64,000 bases of DNA from Trematomus loennbergii (lineage: Eukaryota > Chordata > Actinopteri > Perciformes > Nototheniidae). The notes beneath the pieces were generated by a model. It did not search any database. It saw nothing but the letters and a program-made list of their open reading frames with translations, and was not told the DNA's origin. Below are positions 31,366 through 41,818 of this stretch, one piece after another (the stretch's first letter is position 1; the number at the start of each line of letters is the position of its first letter). The stretch is taken from contig JAAOOA010000598.1 of assembly GCA_012861695.1 (NCBI GenBank), positions 1 to 64,000 of the forward strand, read 5' to 3'. A program made the translations under genes and the position numbers.

Positions 31366-33008
31366 GTTCAAAAGTTTGCAGTTCAAATATTCTGCTGCTT
31401 TTCCAAGCCTTTTTACTTTCTTTTCTCTCTCACACATTCAAGCCCCCAGTGTTCATGTATCATTTCAATCTAAATTCTTCACTTTCTTCTTACACATTAC
31501 ATTTCAGCATAGCAGTTTAGCATCAGCTTTTCAGCATAAAGCATTCCCACTAGCAATTTCTTCAAGAATTGTATTCTCTAGTTCAAACTAATGTCTGAAT
31601 CTCACATGATGGAGTTTGGTGTGTTATTGATAATGGCTGGACGCCCCTTCACAATGATCATCATTGACTTTCTTTAGACCAGATTAGGAGGGCCATGGCC
31701 ACTAATGACCTCAATCATTCACATTTATTATTATTACTTTATAAATAAGAGTACTAGGGGCCTTTACAAAACCTTCTGAATGTTTCTGTACTTTAAAAAC
31801 AGGCATCATGGCTCAAGATCCTGCTCTTGTTTAAGATGATTTAGACTCACTTGTGAATTAAACTTCCATATTCACTCTTCAAACCTGAAACAACTAAAAC
31901 ATTTTTTAAAGTCACCTATCATGCTATTTGTAGGCAATAGCATAGGTCTCAGATATATACAAATATATAAAAAACATGTCTATGAACAGGGCGGCGCCAG
32001 GGGGTAGCTTACAATTGGCCTAGCAACGTCTTAGCAACCCCATTGTTTTGTTATGAAAATGCATCTATATATATTTATACACATTCTCACGAGATCTATC
32101 AGGGGTCATTGTAAGTTAAAGCGCAAACTGTTACTTGGCTAATGTTTGTTATAATTCTCAGTATGTGAACACAGATCGAAATGGAAAGATTTCTCACAAG
32201 TCAGCGTAAACGACTGCGATCTCCAACGGAGCCGGTCCAGCCGGACAACCGTGTGTATGTGTGTGTGGTGTGTGTGTGTGGTGTGTGTGTGGTGTGTGTG
32301 TTGTGTGGTGTGTGTGTTTGCGGTGTGGTGATGAGGTTAAATGCCACAGCATGCCAGTTGAAATAGTGAACGATTGCTATTGTGCACGCTTAGGGTGTAA
32401 TGGTATTATACACAAATATTGTAGAGCACAGAAACAGTGTTCAAATTCTGCTTTTACAACTTATTTTTGGTTGTCTTACCTTGCAAAGTCATGTTATAAG
32501 TGTCAAAGGAATGTTTTAATGTAAATATTAATGATAATATTGTAGCGTGTCCAGTTAATAGTTATTTCAGTTATCAGATGTGCAGTTTAGTACATTTGTA
32601 AAGTTATTTAGGCAATGTTGTTGGCGGGAGTTAGGGAGAGACCGCCCCTTCCAGTGTGTGGGTGCGTTTTCCGTGTGTGTGTGGAGGGAGTACGAGACGG
32701 TAGGAGTTGTGTTGGAGTGTGGGGATTCTGGGGAAAAGTCATAATGAGTGTTATACTATTGATTGGCTCTGTAAGGCCGTCAATACCAGAAAATAAAGAG
32801 AACGTTTTGTACATTGAAGGCTTGTGATCTGTGATCTTGAATAGCGGTGAACGCGACAATATGAACAGGCTCGTGCTTGGCCCACTGGTATTGTTTGTTT
32901 ATTTATTTTGAAAATTAACTAGCACGCCGTGCTGTCATATAGCAACTGCTAAGCTACTGCAGCAAAAAAAGTGTTTTGCTCAAAATACCAAACAGATCAC
33001 CCATTCTA
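31366..33008. other. Intergenic sequence, no gene recognised
   Basis: AT-rich sequence with a GTGTGGTGTGT microsatellite at about 32250-32330. The short frame beginning MERFLTSQRKRLRSPTEPVQ at 32181 runs straight into the microsatellite and is not supported. Nothing else is recognised. Confidence 0.5.
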
Positions 33009-33016
33009 GCCATGCC

Positions 33017-33510
33017 CAGAGTTGGGTGTAACGCGTTACAAAGTAAATAATGGGCATACCTCCACCCCCTTTCGAGGGGTGGAGGTATGCCATTATTTTG
33101 AGTTTGTCCGAAGAAAGGACAGGAATGTGACGGTGAGGTGCAAACTGTGTCCAGGCCAAAAGCTTCTATCCACTGCTGCAACACAACGTCAAACCTCAAC
33201 AAGCGCCTGCAAAGACAACATGCTAACGTGAAGCTAATAGCTAAGGACCCCCGAACCCATAGTGAGGATGTAAACAGGGCCGCTCCCTCCGCAAAAGCAC
33301 CCTCCGCAGTCTGCGTGATCTGCCTGTAGGGAGGGGCGGCCCTGCGTGTAAGTAACGAGTAAAGTAACGCGTAAAGTAACGCGTAAAGTAACGCGTAAAG
33401 TAACGCGTAAAGTAACGCGTAAAGTAACGAGTAAAGTAACGCGTTACTTTATGTAGAGAGTAACGAAGTAAAGTATATATTACTTTTTTTGAGTAACGAC
33501 CCCATCTCTG
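33017..33510. mobile_element. Non-autonomous hAT element with BED-finger remnant
   Basis: The ends are CAGAGTTGGGTGTAACGCG and the inverse of CAGAGATGGGGTCGTTACTC. GCCATGCC occurs directly on both sides (33009-33016 and 33511-33518), a perfect 8-bp duplication. The interior encodes FEFVRRKDRNVTVRCKLCPG, then LLSTAATQ, resembling the BED zinc finger of hAT/ZBED transposases. It also holds an expanded GTAAAGTAACGC repeat (33350-33440). Confidence 0.8.
33046..33097. repeat. Perfect short inverted repeat (hairpin)
   Basis: The left arm is AATAATGGGCATACCTCCAC, then CCC; the right arm is its inverse GGGTGGAGGTATGCCATTAT, interrupted by about 7 bases. One base differs in length. It lies inside the hAT element. 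Confidence 0.75.
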
Positions 33511-33518
33511 GCCATGCC

Positions 33519-34137
33519 TCATACCCTCTATTTCACTTCCTGTTTCAAAAGTGCTGATTTGGGGTATAAAGCTTTAAAAAGGAGGGGTCTGAGCTCATGG
33601 GGGACCCGGCAGCTACTGTCTAAACTAAATACTGCGGTGATGAAACGCCCTATATCATGGATTATCAAGGATTGTTTCTGAAACAGTATGGAGCTCACTT
33701 TCTCTCTTGCCGGTTTACCACAAGGTGAGTTCCTTTTTATTTCCTGCTTCTTCACACACATGCTCTCCAGTACAGGTTGCTCTGAGTGTTAGCGATGCTA
33801 ATGTAAACACAGACCATATTACGTCCAAAACAGTCGGGCATTGTTTCTGATAGCAACGTTTCTGATAGGGCCGTGGGTCCACATTTCAGATATTACGTCA
33901 TATCGGACGCAAATCTGGATCAGCTCCGTTGTTCCCCGTTTTTAGAGATTTGGGTGCGGAGGAAAAGAGAGAGGGTTTTTTTTGTCTGTGGACTCAGAGA
34001 CCCTGTGATTGGTCCAGAGGTCAGTCTGTGGACTCAGAGACCCTGTGATTGGTCCAGAGGTCCAGTGGAGGGTCTCCAGTCCTCCTCTGTTTACCTGCAG
34101 AAAACAGGGACATGTTTCTATATTTTCAGGAATGAAA
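33519..34137. other. Intergenic sequence with a 2-copy 36-bp repeat
   Basis: GACTCAGAGACCCTGTGATT, then GGTCCAGAGGT, occurs twice at about 33990-34060. No gene is recognised. Confidence 0.5.
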
Positions 34138-34292
34138 GGCGTCCTGTGGGTTGCCAGGTTGGGAAGATGCGTCCTGTGGGTTGCCAGGTTGGGAGGATGC
34201 GTCCTGTGGGTTGCCAGGTTGGGAGGATGTGTCCTGTGGTTGCCAGGTTGGGAGGATGCGTCCTGTGGGTTGCCAGGTTGGGAGGATGTGCA
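34138..34292. repeat. 30-bp tandem repeat, 5 units
   Basis: The unit contains GTCCTGTGGGTTGCCAGGTT, then GGGAGGATGC. One unit lacks one G. Confidence 0.9.
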
Positions 34293-34711
34293 AACTGCTC
34301 TGTTTTCTTTGCAGAGCTGCATCCAGTCTTTCCTTATTGTTTAAAGCTTTTGTCCAGCCTCTACCTTTTTGTAATGAACATGTTTTTATTTTATTTTAAA
34401 TTGCCACCACTTTAGTGCATCTGTCTCATCGTCCTGTTTATAGTGCGATCCTTTTCCTGCATTTCTTAGATTGTAGTTTAACTTTCTGATGTAAGACATG
34501 TTACAGATTGATGAGGGAATGCTCTGGTTTTTGGACAAAATTAACATGGGATCACTCCCGTCACCGGACGTACTTCGTCTCACTGAATATTAACGGCCAT
34601 AGTGAATATAAAATCGTCCCCATGTATCCGGCCAATGGCGGGAGAGTTTTGAAAGAGACAAAACACTGTTCCATACATTTAAAAACACTTAAACAATTAA
34701 ACAATGTTTAT
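34293..34711. other. Intergenic sequence, no gene recognised
   Basis: T/A-rich non-repetitive sequence. No frame has domain or splice support. Confidence 0.4.
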
Positions 34712-34868
34712 CCCAGGATTCAGGCACCTTCCCTGGCTTGTAAAGTGCAGTTATGCGCCCTGGAGGTATTGCACTATTTACAAAATGCATACCCAGGATT
34801 GAGGCACCTTCCCTGGCTTGTAAAGTGCAGTTATGCGCCATGGAGGTATTCTGCTATTTACAAAATGT
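34712..34868. repeat. 80-bp duplication
   Basis: CCTTCCCTGGCTTGTAAAGT, then GCAGTTATGCGCC, appears at about 34728 and 34808. Related fragments in inverse orientation occur near 44185-44210 and 44440-44480. Confidence 0.8.
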
Positions 34869-35903
34869 AGCACTCTGTTTATTTCACACCTCCAGGGCGG
34901 AGACCGGGAAAACCACCTCTCTTTGCCCGCTCACAGAGCCCCGAAGGACGGACTAGAGACCTCCAGCACCAGTCCCTAACAGTGGGACTCTGTTTATTTC
35001 ACACCTCCAGGGCGGAGACCGGGAAAATCACCTCTCTTTGCCCGCTCACAGAGCCCCGAAGGACGGACTAGAGACCTCCAGCACCAGTCCCTAACAGTGG
35101 GACTCTGTTTATTTCACACCTCCAGGGCGGAGACCGGGAAAATCACCTCTCTTTGCCCGCTCACAGAGCCCCGAAGGACGGACTAGAGACCTCCAGCACC
35201 AGTCCCTAACAGTGGGACTCTGTTTATTTCACCCTCCAGGAGAGAGTCCGGGAAAATCACCTCTTTTGCCCGCTCACAGAGCCCCGAAGGACGGACTAGA
35301 GACCTCCAGCACCAGTCCCTAACAGTGGGACTCTGTTTATTTCACACCTCCAGGAGAGAGTCCGGAAAATCACCTCTCTTTGCCTGCTCACAGAGCCCCG
35401 AAGGACGGACTAGAGACCTCCAGCACCAGTCCCTAACAGTGGGACTCTGTTTATTTCACACCTCCAGGGCGGAGACCGGGAAAATCACCTCTCTTTGCCC
35501 GCTCACAGAGCCCCGAAGGACGGACTAGAGACCTCCAGCACCAGTCCCTAACAGTGGACTCTGTTTATTTCACACCTCCAGGAGAGAGTCCGGGAAAATC
35601 ACCTCTCTTTGCCCGCTCACAGAGCCCCGAAGGACGGACTAGAGACCTCCAGCACCAGTCCCTAACAGTGGGACTCTGTTTATTTCACACCTCCAGGAGA
35701 GAGTCCGGGAAAATCACCTCTCTCTGCCCGCTCACAGAGCCCCGAAGGACGGACTAGAGACCTCCAGCACCAGTCCCTAACAGTGGGACTCTGTTTATTT
35801 CACACCTCCAGGAGAGACGAGGGGAAAATCACTCTCTTTGCCCGCTCACAGAGCCCCGAAGGACGGACTAGAGACCTCCAGCACCATCCCTAACAGTGGG
35901 ACT
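34868..35903. repeat. 115-bp tandem repeat, 9 copies
   Basis: Units start ACTCTGTTTATTTCACACCT at about 34870, 34986, 35102, 35217, 35331, 35447, 35559, 35676 and 35790. They contain CACAGAGCCCCGAAGGACGG. Two subtypes alternate: GGGCGGAGACCGGG and GGAGAGAGTCCGGG. Short frames such as MGLCLFHTSRAETG are repeat-derived. Confidence 0.95.
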
Positions 35904-36034
35904 ATAATAATAATAATAATTATATACACGGTATACATATTCACAATGTTTAGCGGGGTTCGGGGACCAAATTAGGCGTCTAATTCGTACGGTGCACCAG
36001 GGCAAACAGGTTGAGTCCACGGCCCCTGCCCCAT
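35904..36034. other. Short spacer with AAT microsatellite
   Basis: An ATAATAATAATAATAATTAT run is followed by non-coding sequence up to the LINE 3' end. Confidence 0.4.
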
Positions 36035-36318
36035 CATCAAGGTTCAAGGTTCTTTATTGTCAATCTGACATAGCTACAGAGTAATTATGCAGTTGAAAAT
36101 CTTATGTCACAGGCTTCTCCAACAATGCAACATAATAACATAATAACAATAAGAGCATGAGCAATACAAAAAATAATAGTTATAAAAATGAAATAAAGTT
36201 ATGATGTGGAATAGTGCAGTACGAGTCTATATACAAGTTATTGGAATGATATATATATATTAGGTATTAGATACATACTACTGAGTAGCAGATGAATGTT
36301 TGATGTTGTTTCAACAGT

Positions 36319-37446
36319 TCAATTTTTTAACAGTCTCACTGCCCGCGGGAAGAAACTGTCTCCGAATCTTCTTGTCCTTGCCAGGATGCTGCGGTAACGT
36401 CTGCCAGACGGCAACAGAAAGAACAGTTTGTGGCTGGGGTGATGGGGGTCTTTGATAATCCGTAGTGATTTCTTCCTGAGCCGCTGGGAGTAAAGGTCCT
36501 CCATGGATGGCAGCTCCGTCCTGGTGATGTGCTGTGCAGTTTTCACCACCCTCTGTAAAGCCTTACGATCGAGGTCGGTGCAGCTGCCGTACCAGGCCGT
36601 CATGCTGCCAGTGAGGATACTCTCTATCGTGCACCTGTAGAAGTTGCAGAGTATCCTGGAATCCATTTTGAACCTCCTCAACCTGCGGAGGAAGAAGAGC
36701 CGCTGTCGAGCTTTCTTGGTGATGGTGGTGGTGTGAAGAGACCATGTCAGGTCCTCAGTGATGTGGACCCCAAGGAACCTGAAGCTTTTGACTCTCTCCA
36801 CCGTAGTCCCATTGATGGCGATGGGGGCGTGTCCCTCTCCCTGCTGCTTCCTGTAATCCACAATCAGCTCCTTTGTTTTGCTGATGTTGAGATGGAGGTT
36901 GTTATCCTGGCACCAAGATGTCAGGTTTTCGACCTCCTCTCTGTACGCCGTCTCGTCATCGTCTGTGATCTGGCCGATGACGGTCGTGTCATCAGCAAAC
37001 TTCACGATGGTGTTGGAGCTGTGTGTGGCCACGCAGTCGTGGGTGAACAGGGAGTAGAGGAGAGGGCTGAGCACGCAGCCTTGAGGGGCACCGGTGTTGA
37101 GAATCAGGGTGGAGGATGTGATGTTTCCCACCCGCACTGCCTGGGGTCTGCCCGTCAGGAAGTTCAGGATCCAGTCACAGAGGGCGCTGTTGAGCCCGAG
37201 GTCTCTGAGCTTGATGGCCAGCTTGGAGGGCACAATGGTATTGAATGCTGAACTGTAGTCAATGAACAGCATTCTCACATATGTGTTCCTGTTCTTCGGG
37301 TCCAGGTGTGAGAGGGCAGTGTGGAGGGTGAGGGCTATGGCGTCGTCTGTGGACCTGTTTGCTCTGTAGGCAAACTGCAGGGGGTCCAGAGATTCAGGGA
37401 GGGAGGAGGTGATGAATAATTTGACTAACCGCTCAAAGCACTTCAT
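36319..37446 (-). CDS. LINE reverse transcriptase domain
   Basis: This 375-codon open frame begins [12 protein letters not shown]. Recognisable RT motifs in order are [25 protein letters not shown] (catalytic D), [23 protein letters not shown] (the FADD catalytic core) and [11 protein letters not shown]. It ends [11 protein letters not shown] with a normal CR1/L2-type C-terminus. The Met is internal to the real ORF2; the frame continues from the endonuclease ORF after a small indel. Catalytic Asp residues are present. It copies the element's RNA at a nicked target in the nucleus. Confidence 0.85.
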   Translation of the reverse strand: MKCFERLVKLFITSSLPESLDPLQFAYRANRSTDDAIALTLHTALSHLDPKNRNTYVRMLFIDYSSAFNTIVPSKLAIKLRDLGLNSALCDWILNFLTGRPQAVRVGNITSSTLILNTGAPQGCVLSPLLYSLFTHDCVATHSSNTIVKFADDTTVIGQITDDDETAYREEVENLTSWCQDNNLHLNISKTKELIVDYRKQQGEGHAPIAINGTTVERVKSFRFLGVHITEDLTWSLHTTTITKKARQRLFFLRRLRRFKMDSRILCNFYRCTIESILTGSMTAWYGSCTDLDRKALQRVVKTAQHITRTELPSMEDLYSQRLRKKSLRIIKDPHHPSHKLFFLLPSGRRYRSILARTRRFGDSFFPRAVRLLKN

Positions 37447-38821
37447 TATGATGGAGGTGAGTGCTACTGGGCGGTAGTCGTTGGGGCAGGTGATTTGTCT
37501 TTTTGGGGACAGGAATGATGGTGGAGTGTTTAAAACATGTGGGGACTACAGACTGCAGCAGGGACCTGTTGAAGATGTCTGTGAACACCTCTGCCAGCTG
37601 AACTGCACACACCCTGAGAACACGGCCAGGGATGCCATCAGGTCCAGGAGCCTTGTGTGGGTTAACCCTTTTAAAGGATTTACACACATCTGCCCTATTT
37701 AAAACAAAAGGGCAGTGTAGCTCCTGGTCCCTCTGTACCTCCACAGCCTGGCTGCTCTCAAAGCGTGCAAAAAAACTGTTTAGCTCATCTGGGAGAGATG
37801 CGCACGCAGACACTCCCGCAGCACCCCCCGCTGCTCCTTTGTAGTCAGTCATTGTCCTTAGTCCCGCCCACATATTCCTAGTGTTACAGCCTTTGAAGTC
37901 AGATTCCACCTTGTCTTTGTACTGTCTCTTTGCATTTTTAATTGCTCTCCGGAGATCATACCTAGACTTCCTGTACTCCTCCAAATCTCCCGCTGTGTGC
38001 GCGAGAGTGCGCGCTTTCAGTTTGCCGCGCACCTCCCGTTTACCAGGGCTTTTGATTTGGGAATGTCCGTACAGAAACCTTCGGTACCACGTCATCGATG
38101 CATTTCCCAATGTAGCAGATGACAGTGTCCGTGTGTGTGTTGATGTTATTGTCCTCAAACACACTCCAATCCGTGATGCAAAGCAATCCTGCAGTGCCTC
38201 TCTCCTCGCTCCATCGTTGTACTGTCTTGTAATCGGTCTGTCCCTTTTAAGTTTCTGCTTGTACGCAGGCAACAACAGTAGTGAGATATGGTCTGATTTG
38301 CCGAAGGGAGGGCGAGGGAGAGCCTTATATCCATTCCGGAAAGGGGAATAAACATGGTCCAGTATGTTTCCCCCGCGCGTCGGGAAGTTGATGTGTTGGT
38401 AATATTTTGGCAAAACCTTCTTCATGTTGGCGGTGTTGAAATCTCCGGCCACAACGAACGCCGCATCTGGCCGTGAAGTCTCGGTTTTATCAATAATCCC
38501 AAACAGCTGATCGAGTGCCGTGTTGTTGTCGGCGAGTGGCTGCGGCGGGATATACACTGCTGTTATCACAACAGATGTGAATTCCCTCGGCAGATGGAAG
38601 GCCCGACATGAGATCATGAGGTGCTCTAGCTGTGCGGAACAGTCCGATGAAATAATCTTCACATCTGAGCACCAGTTGTTGTTAGTCATTACACACACAC
38701 CGCCTCCCTTACTTTTCCCCGAGTTAGCAGTCCGGTCCTGACGAAAAATAGAGAATCCATCAGGGACAATGGCGGAGTCCGGGATAGCGGGGTTGAGCCA
38801 AGTCTCAGTGAGAATTAACAC
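37433..38821 (-). CDS. LINE endonuclease and linker (N-terminal ORF2)
   Basis: This 462-codon open frame begins [13 protein letters not shown]. It shows APE-type endonuclease features: LTETWL (catalytic Glu region), [28 protein letters not shown] and the [12 protein letters not shown] motif (SDH catalytic). It then runs into an RT N-terminal linker ([16 protein letters not shown], the finger region). It ends prematurely in [11 protein letters not shown], where the reading frame shifts relative to the RT ORF. The endonuclease residues look intact. It nicks target DNA for target-primed reverse transcription. Confidence 0.85.
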   Translation of the reverse strand: MLILTETWLNPAIPDSAIVPDGFSIFRQDRTANSGKSKGGGVCVMTNNNWCSDVKIISSDCSAQLEHLMISCRAFHLPREFTSVVITAVYIPPQPLADNNTALDQLFGIIDKTETSRPDAAFVVAGDFNTANMKKVLPKYYQHINFPTRGGNILDHVYSPFRNGYKALPRPPFGKSDHISLLLLPAYKQKLKRDRPITRQYNDGARREALQDCFASRIGVCLRTITSTHTRTLSSATLGNASMTWYRRFLYGHSQIKSPGKREVRGKLKARTLAHTAGDLEEYRKSRYDLRRAIKNAKRQYKDKVESDFKGCNTRNMWAGLRTMTDYKGAAGGAAGVSACASLPDELNSFFARFESSQAVEVQRDQELHCPFVLNRADVCKSFKRVNPHKAPGPDGIPGRVLRVCAVQLAEVFTDIFNRSLLQSVVPTCFKHSTIIPVPKKTNHLPQRLPPSSTHLHHNEVL

Positions 38822-39495
38822 GTTACAGTTCTTAATGTCCCGTTGAAAAGCAATCCGACTTCTGAGTTCATCTAGCTTATTTTCAATGGATTGAACATTA
38901 GCCAGAAGAATACTCGGAAGAGGGGGCGATTCTCTCGTTTCCTCAGTCTGACCAGCACCCGGCCCGGCATCCCCGCTTTGTTCTTCTTGCGTCTCTCAGG
39001 TAGAACAGCAACAGGTAGCCATGGTGAATCTCCATTGTTTGTCGGAGGGTTATTATTGTCCACGAAGTTTCGCAATTGGAAGAAGTTCCTCTCTGCTATA
39101 TTGTATGGCAGAGTAGGTGCGGTCGGCTAGCATGTTGCGAACCATGTTAAAAGTAAAACGGCAAAAGTAAAAGAAATATGTACAAAATACGAAAATGGGC
39201 AAAGTTGGAGAGGAGCACAAAGACGATGCGGCCATCTTCACCGGCGCATCTTCACCGGCCAGGAGTGTCAACCAGCCCCGGTCCCGACTTCATTGGCCTC
39301 TTTCCCTCCCGCTTCCGCTTCCGCTGCTGCTGCCGCTCCAATGACCCATCAGGTGAAGAGAAGAAGCAGTACTGTTATAGCAGCCCTCTTCGGAGGTCTC
39401 CCCATCTGACAGCGGTAGACATCCTTCTGATGATGATGCAGCTGCTGCCGCATCTGATGACGCCCTGAACATGGAGCGGATTCTCAATGCCTCCT

Positions 39496-39747
39496 TTATT
39501 CCGGCGCATTCGCGTAGAACCGGTCCGCCGTGGTTACGTCGTGACACATAAACCTGGCGAGAATCGACCGGCTTTCTGGATCTTGGTGATGCTTGATATT
39601 GTCAGCCAGGGCAGTGCGCAGGATTGTGAAGGTGACGGCTGTTTCTAGCCCAGCATCAGCCCATGCCCTCTTCAAGTGAGCGTTCAGGTTCTTGGAGGCC
39701 CGATTCCCCCTTGTGAAAAGGAAGAATTCATTCTGAGGACCCAGCAA
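39496..39747 (-). CDS. Tyrosine-recombinase C-terminal catalytic motif (fragment)
   Basis: The frame reads LGPQNEFFLFTRG, then VTFTILRTALADNI and ILARFMCHDVTTADRFYANA. The LR...A, H-x-x-T-A-x-x-F-Y pattern matches the box-II His/Arg region and catalytic Tyr of tyrosine recombinases. The first box-II Arg is the LRTA arginine. The stop after ANAPE is one base away from an open continuation (GIKEALRIRSMFRASS), so the end is probably a frame break. Confidence 0.6.
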   Translation of the reverse strand: MLGPQNEFFLFTRGNRASKNLNAHLKRAWADAGLETAVTFTILRTALADNIKHHQDPESRSILARFMCHDVTTADRFYANAPE

Positions 39748-40225
39748 TACCTTTTAATCCCCATCCACCGCATGACCCAGCTAAACTCCTCTACTGTAAG
39801 CGCCAGCTGTGCTTCGCCATATGTCTTGGCCGTCTTGTGATCCTGCACATGGATGATGTAGCCCTCAGCAGTTCCCCTTATGGCTGCCTCTAAGACCTCA
39901 CTGTTTTTCATGTTTGCGTACACGCCCGTACGGTGGCCATACAGGAGGCTCCAATGGAGGGTGAGATAGCCATAGAGAAGCTTCTGGGTGGTTGAGGTCG
40001 GCGTGCCGGCCATCAGGTCGAGGAGCTCCGGGATGCGCTTCTCAGCGGCCGCCATGGCGGCGAGAAGCTCCGCCTGGCTCGGCAGACGATCCAGTTTGTT
40101 CCTCTTCACCTTAAACTGATGTAGAGTGACTGCCTTATTCAAGTGTTTCATGTTGGCTTTCACCTCTCTCATTATGTGGGTCATATCAGACTGGGTGAGC
40201 TGCACCCCGGGGCTTTGACTCAGAC
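39684..40225 (-). CDS. Recombinase core region (fragment)
   Basis: From VQLTQSDMTHIMREVKANM the frame runs through LPSQAELLAAMAAAEKRIPE, then LLYGYLTLHWSLLYGHRTGV (containing the box-I-like HRTG arginine) and HVQDHKTAKTYGEAQLALT (the beta-strand Lys/HKT region typical of tyrosine recombinases). The frame shifts after WVMRWMGIK, where the next segment (LGPQNEFF) is read in a different frame. The upstream join also needs one base in the CCCCGGGG run. Confidence 0.6.
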
Positions 40226-40557
40226 ATGTACCCCATGAACTGGTGCACATTCTTCAGGAAGAACTCTGATGTTGTGACTGCCCGGCCCGGCTTTACAATA
40301 TACTCGCTCCAGCCACGGATCATCTTCATGTTTCTTAGGAACAGCCAGTCTGACAGGCGGTTAACACCATGGGCCATGTATACTATGAAGTTCTTTATCC
40401 GGCTGATCTTCGACACAACATTGTCTTTCTGTTTTACTGTCGGAGCGACACCCAAACAATGATCCAAGTATGTCTGAAGGTACGCCTCCATGCTTCTAGG
40501 CAACGTGATTTCACGCATGGTATTCCCCCGTCCACACCCAGTGGACCAGTAATTTGA
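40186..40557 (-). CDS. Recombinase N-terminal core-binding-like region (fragment)
   Basis: The frame includes TLPRSMEAYLQTYLDHCLG, then KQKDNVVSKISRIKNFIVYM and NVHQFMGYMSESKPRG. The helix-rich content before the catalytic part fits a core-binding domain. The joined homology then continues in the frame of 40225-39684. Confidence 0.5.
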   Translation of the reverse strand, partial: SNYWSTGCGRGNTMREITLPRSMEAYLQTYLDHCLGVAPTVKQKDNVVSKISRIKNFIVYMAHGVNRLSDWLFLRNMKMIRGWSEYIVKPGRAVTTSEFFLKNVHQFMGYMSESKPRGAAHPV

Positions 40558-40610
40558 GGGAGAGGGCAAGTCTTAGCCAGCTTAGAGCACGGGTCTTCCG
40601 GCATACAGGG

Positions 40611-41405
40611 TCTCGCTACCGGAGGCTACTGCATGACAGTCTTCACCGGGTCTTCACAGGGGTCTCGCTACCGGAGGCTACTGCAAACATGACAGTTTCC
40701 ACCGGGTCTTCACAGGGGTCTCGCTACCGGAGGCTACTGCAAACATGACAGTTTCCACCGGGTCTTCACAGGGGTCTCGCTACCGGAGGCTACTGCAAAC
40801 ATGACAGTTTCCACCGGGTCTTCACAGGGGTCTCGCTACCGGAGGCTACTGCAAACATGACAGTTTCCACCGGGGTCTTCACAGGGGTCTCGCTACCGGA
40901 GGCTACTGCAAACATGACAGTTTCCACCGGGTCTTCACAGGGTCTCGCTACCGGAGGCTACTGCAAACATGACAGTCTTCACCGGGCTCTTCACAGGGTC
41001 TCGCTACCGGAGGTACTACTGCATGACAGTCTTCACGGGCTCTTCACAGGGGTCCGCTACCGGAGGCTACTGCAAGCATGACAGTCTTCACCGGGCTCTT
41101 CACAGGGTCCGGTCTCCCACCGGAGGCTACTGCAAGCATGACAGTCTTCACCGGGTCTTCACAGGGGTCCGCTACCGGAGGTTACTGGGGAATGCATGAC
41201 AGTCTTCACCGGGTCTTCACAGGGGTCCCGCTACCGGAGGTTACTGGGGACTGCATGACAGTCTTCACCGGGTCTTCACAGGGGTCCCGCTACCGGAGGT
41301 TACTGGGGACTGCATGACAGTCTTCACCGGGCTCTTCACAGGGGCCCGCTACCGGAGGCTACTGCAAGCATGACAGTCTTCACCGGGCTCTTCACAGGGG
41401 TATTG
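40611..41405. repeat. 56-bp minisatellite inside the recombinase gene, about 14 units
   Basis: The plus-strand unit contains TCTCGCTACCGGAGGCTACT, then GCAAACATGACAGTTTCCAC and CGGGTCTTCACAGGGG. Near 41340-41400 the same sequence on the minus strand is coding in the linker ORF (KSPVKTVMLAVASGS), so the array appears to have expanded from the 3' end of that coding segment. A 56-bp unit does not preserve frame. Unit lengths of 52, 56 and 57 are seen. Confidence 0.9.
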
Positions 41406-41815
41406 CTGCCTGAGGCTACTGTGTTTATGCCGGAGGTACTTGGGATTGCCAGGCCCTTAAATCGTATACATTCGTCCTCTTCCTCAAGAACAGCAGCACT
41501 CTGCTTCCTGGGTTTTAGCTCCTTTTTCAGCCTGGAGCGCAGGGTCTTCACCTCATCATTGAGGGCATCCTTCTGAGCCCTCAATGCCACATTTTCCAGC
41601 ATCACCTGCCTGCAGTCCTCGTTGTCACACTCGGTATGTGGGGAGAAGGGTGGAGGGTGCCCGGGGTATTCCTCCTCATTGTCTATATCCAATGATGTAG
41701 CCATTCCAATGATGGGGTTAGTCTCACGGAGGTCATGGAGCAACTGCAGTGCCACACTATGCTTCAGCCTTGCCATGACCTGCTGCCTCATGTCGGGACA
41801 ACTCAGGGTGGTCAT
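41336..41815 (-). CDS. Linker/coiled-coil part of the recombinase gene (fragment)
   Basis: The frame begins MTTLSCPDMRQQVMARLKHS, then LLHDLRETNPIIGMATSLDI. It continues through an acidic stretch, VMLENVALRAQKDALNDEVK (coiled-coil-like) and EEDECIRFKGLAIPSTS. It ends inside the minisatellite sequence. The segment follows the zinc-finger frame after a frame change at about 41818. Confidence 0.55.
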   Translation of the reverse strand: MTTLSCPDMRQQVMARLKHSVALQLLHDLRETNPIIGMATSLDIDNEEEYPGHPPPFSPHTECDNEDCRQVMLENVALRAQKDALNDEVKTLRSRLKKELKPRKQSAAVLEEEDECIRFKGLAIPSTSGINTVASGSNTPVKSPVKTVMLAVASGSGPL

Positions 41816-41818
41816 GTT

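Larger units (their letters stand above)
36035..39250 (-). mobile_element. Nearly full-length APE-type LINE (CR1/L2/Rex group), frameshifted
   Basis: It reads on the minus strand. The 5' region near 39213-38872 encodes a short basic segment beginning YSREELLPIA. It is followed by an apurinic-like endonuclease (37433-38821) and a reverse transcriptase (36319-37446). The 3' end near 36040 has a TCAAGGTTCTTTATTGTCAA terminus like the fragment at 4437. The domain order endonuclease then RT is that of Jockey-superfamily LINEs. The coding frame breaks near 37440 (about two bases missing in the PKKTN...CPNDYRP region) and again upstream of 38821, so the copy is probably inactive. The family name within CR1/L2/Rex is not certain. 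Confidence 0.85.

Noticed and set aside
32181..32366. Short frame MERFLTSQRKRLRSPTEPVQ as a gene start
   Set aside because: It runs directly into a GT microsatellite with no splice donor or domain.
37881..38351. Plus-strand ORF of 156 codons
   Set aside because: It is antisense to the LINE endonuclease ORF.
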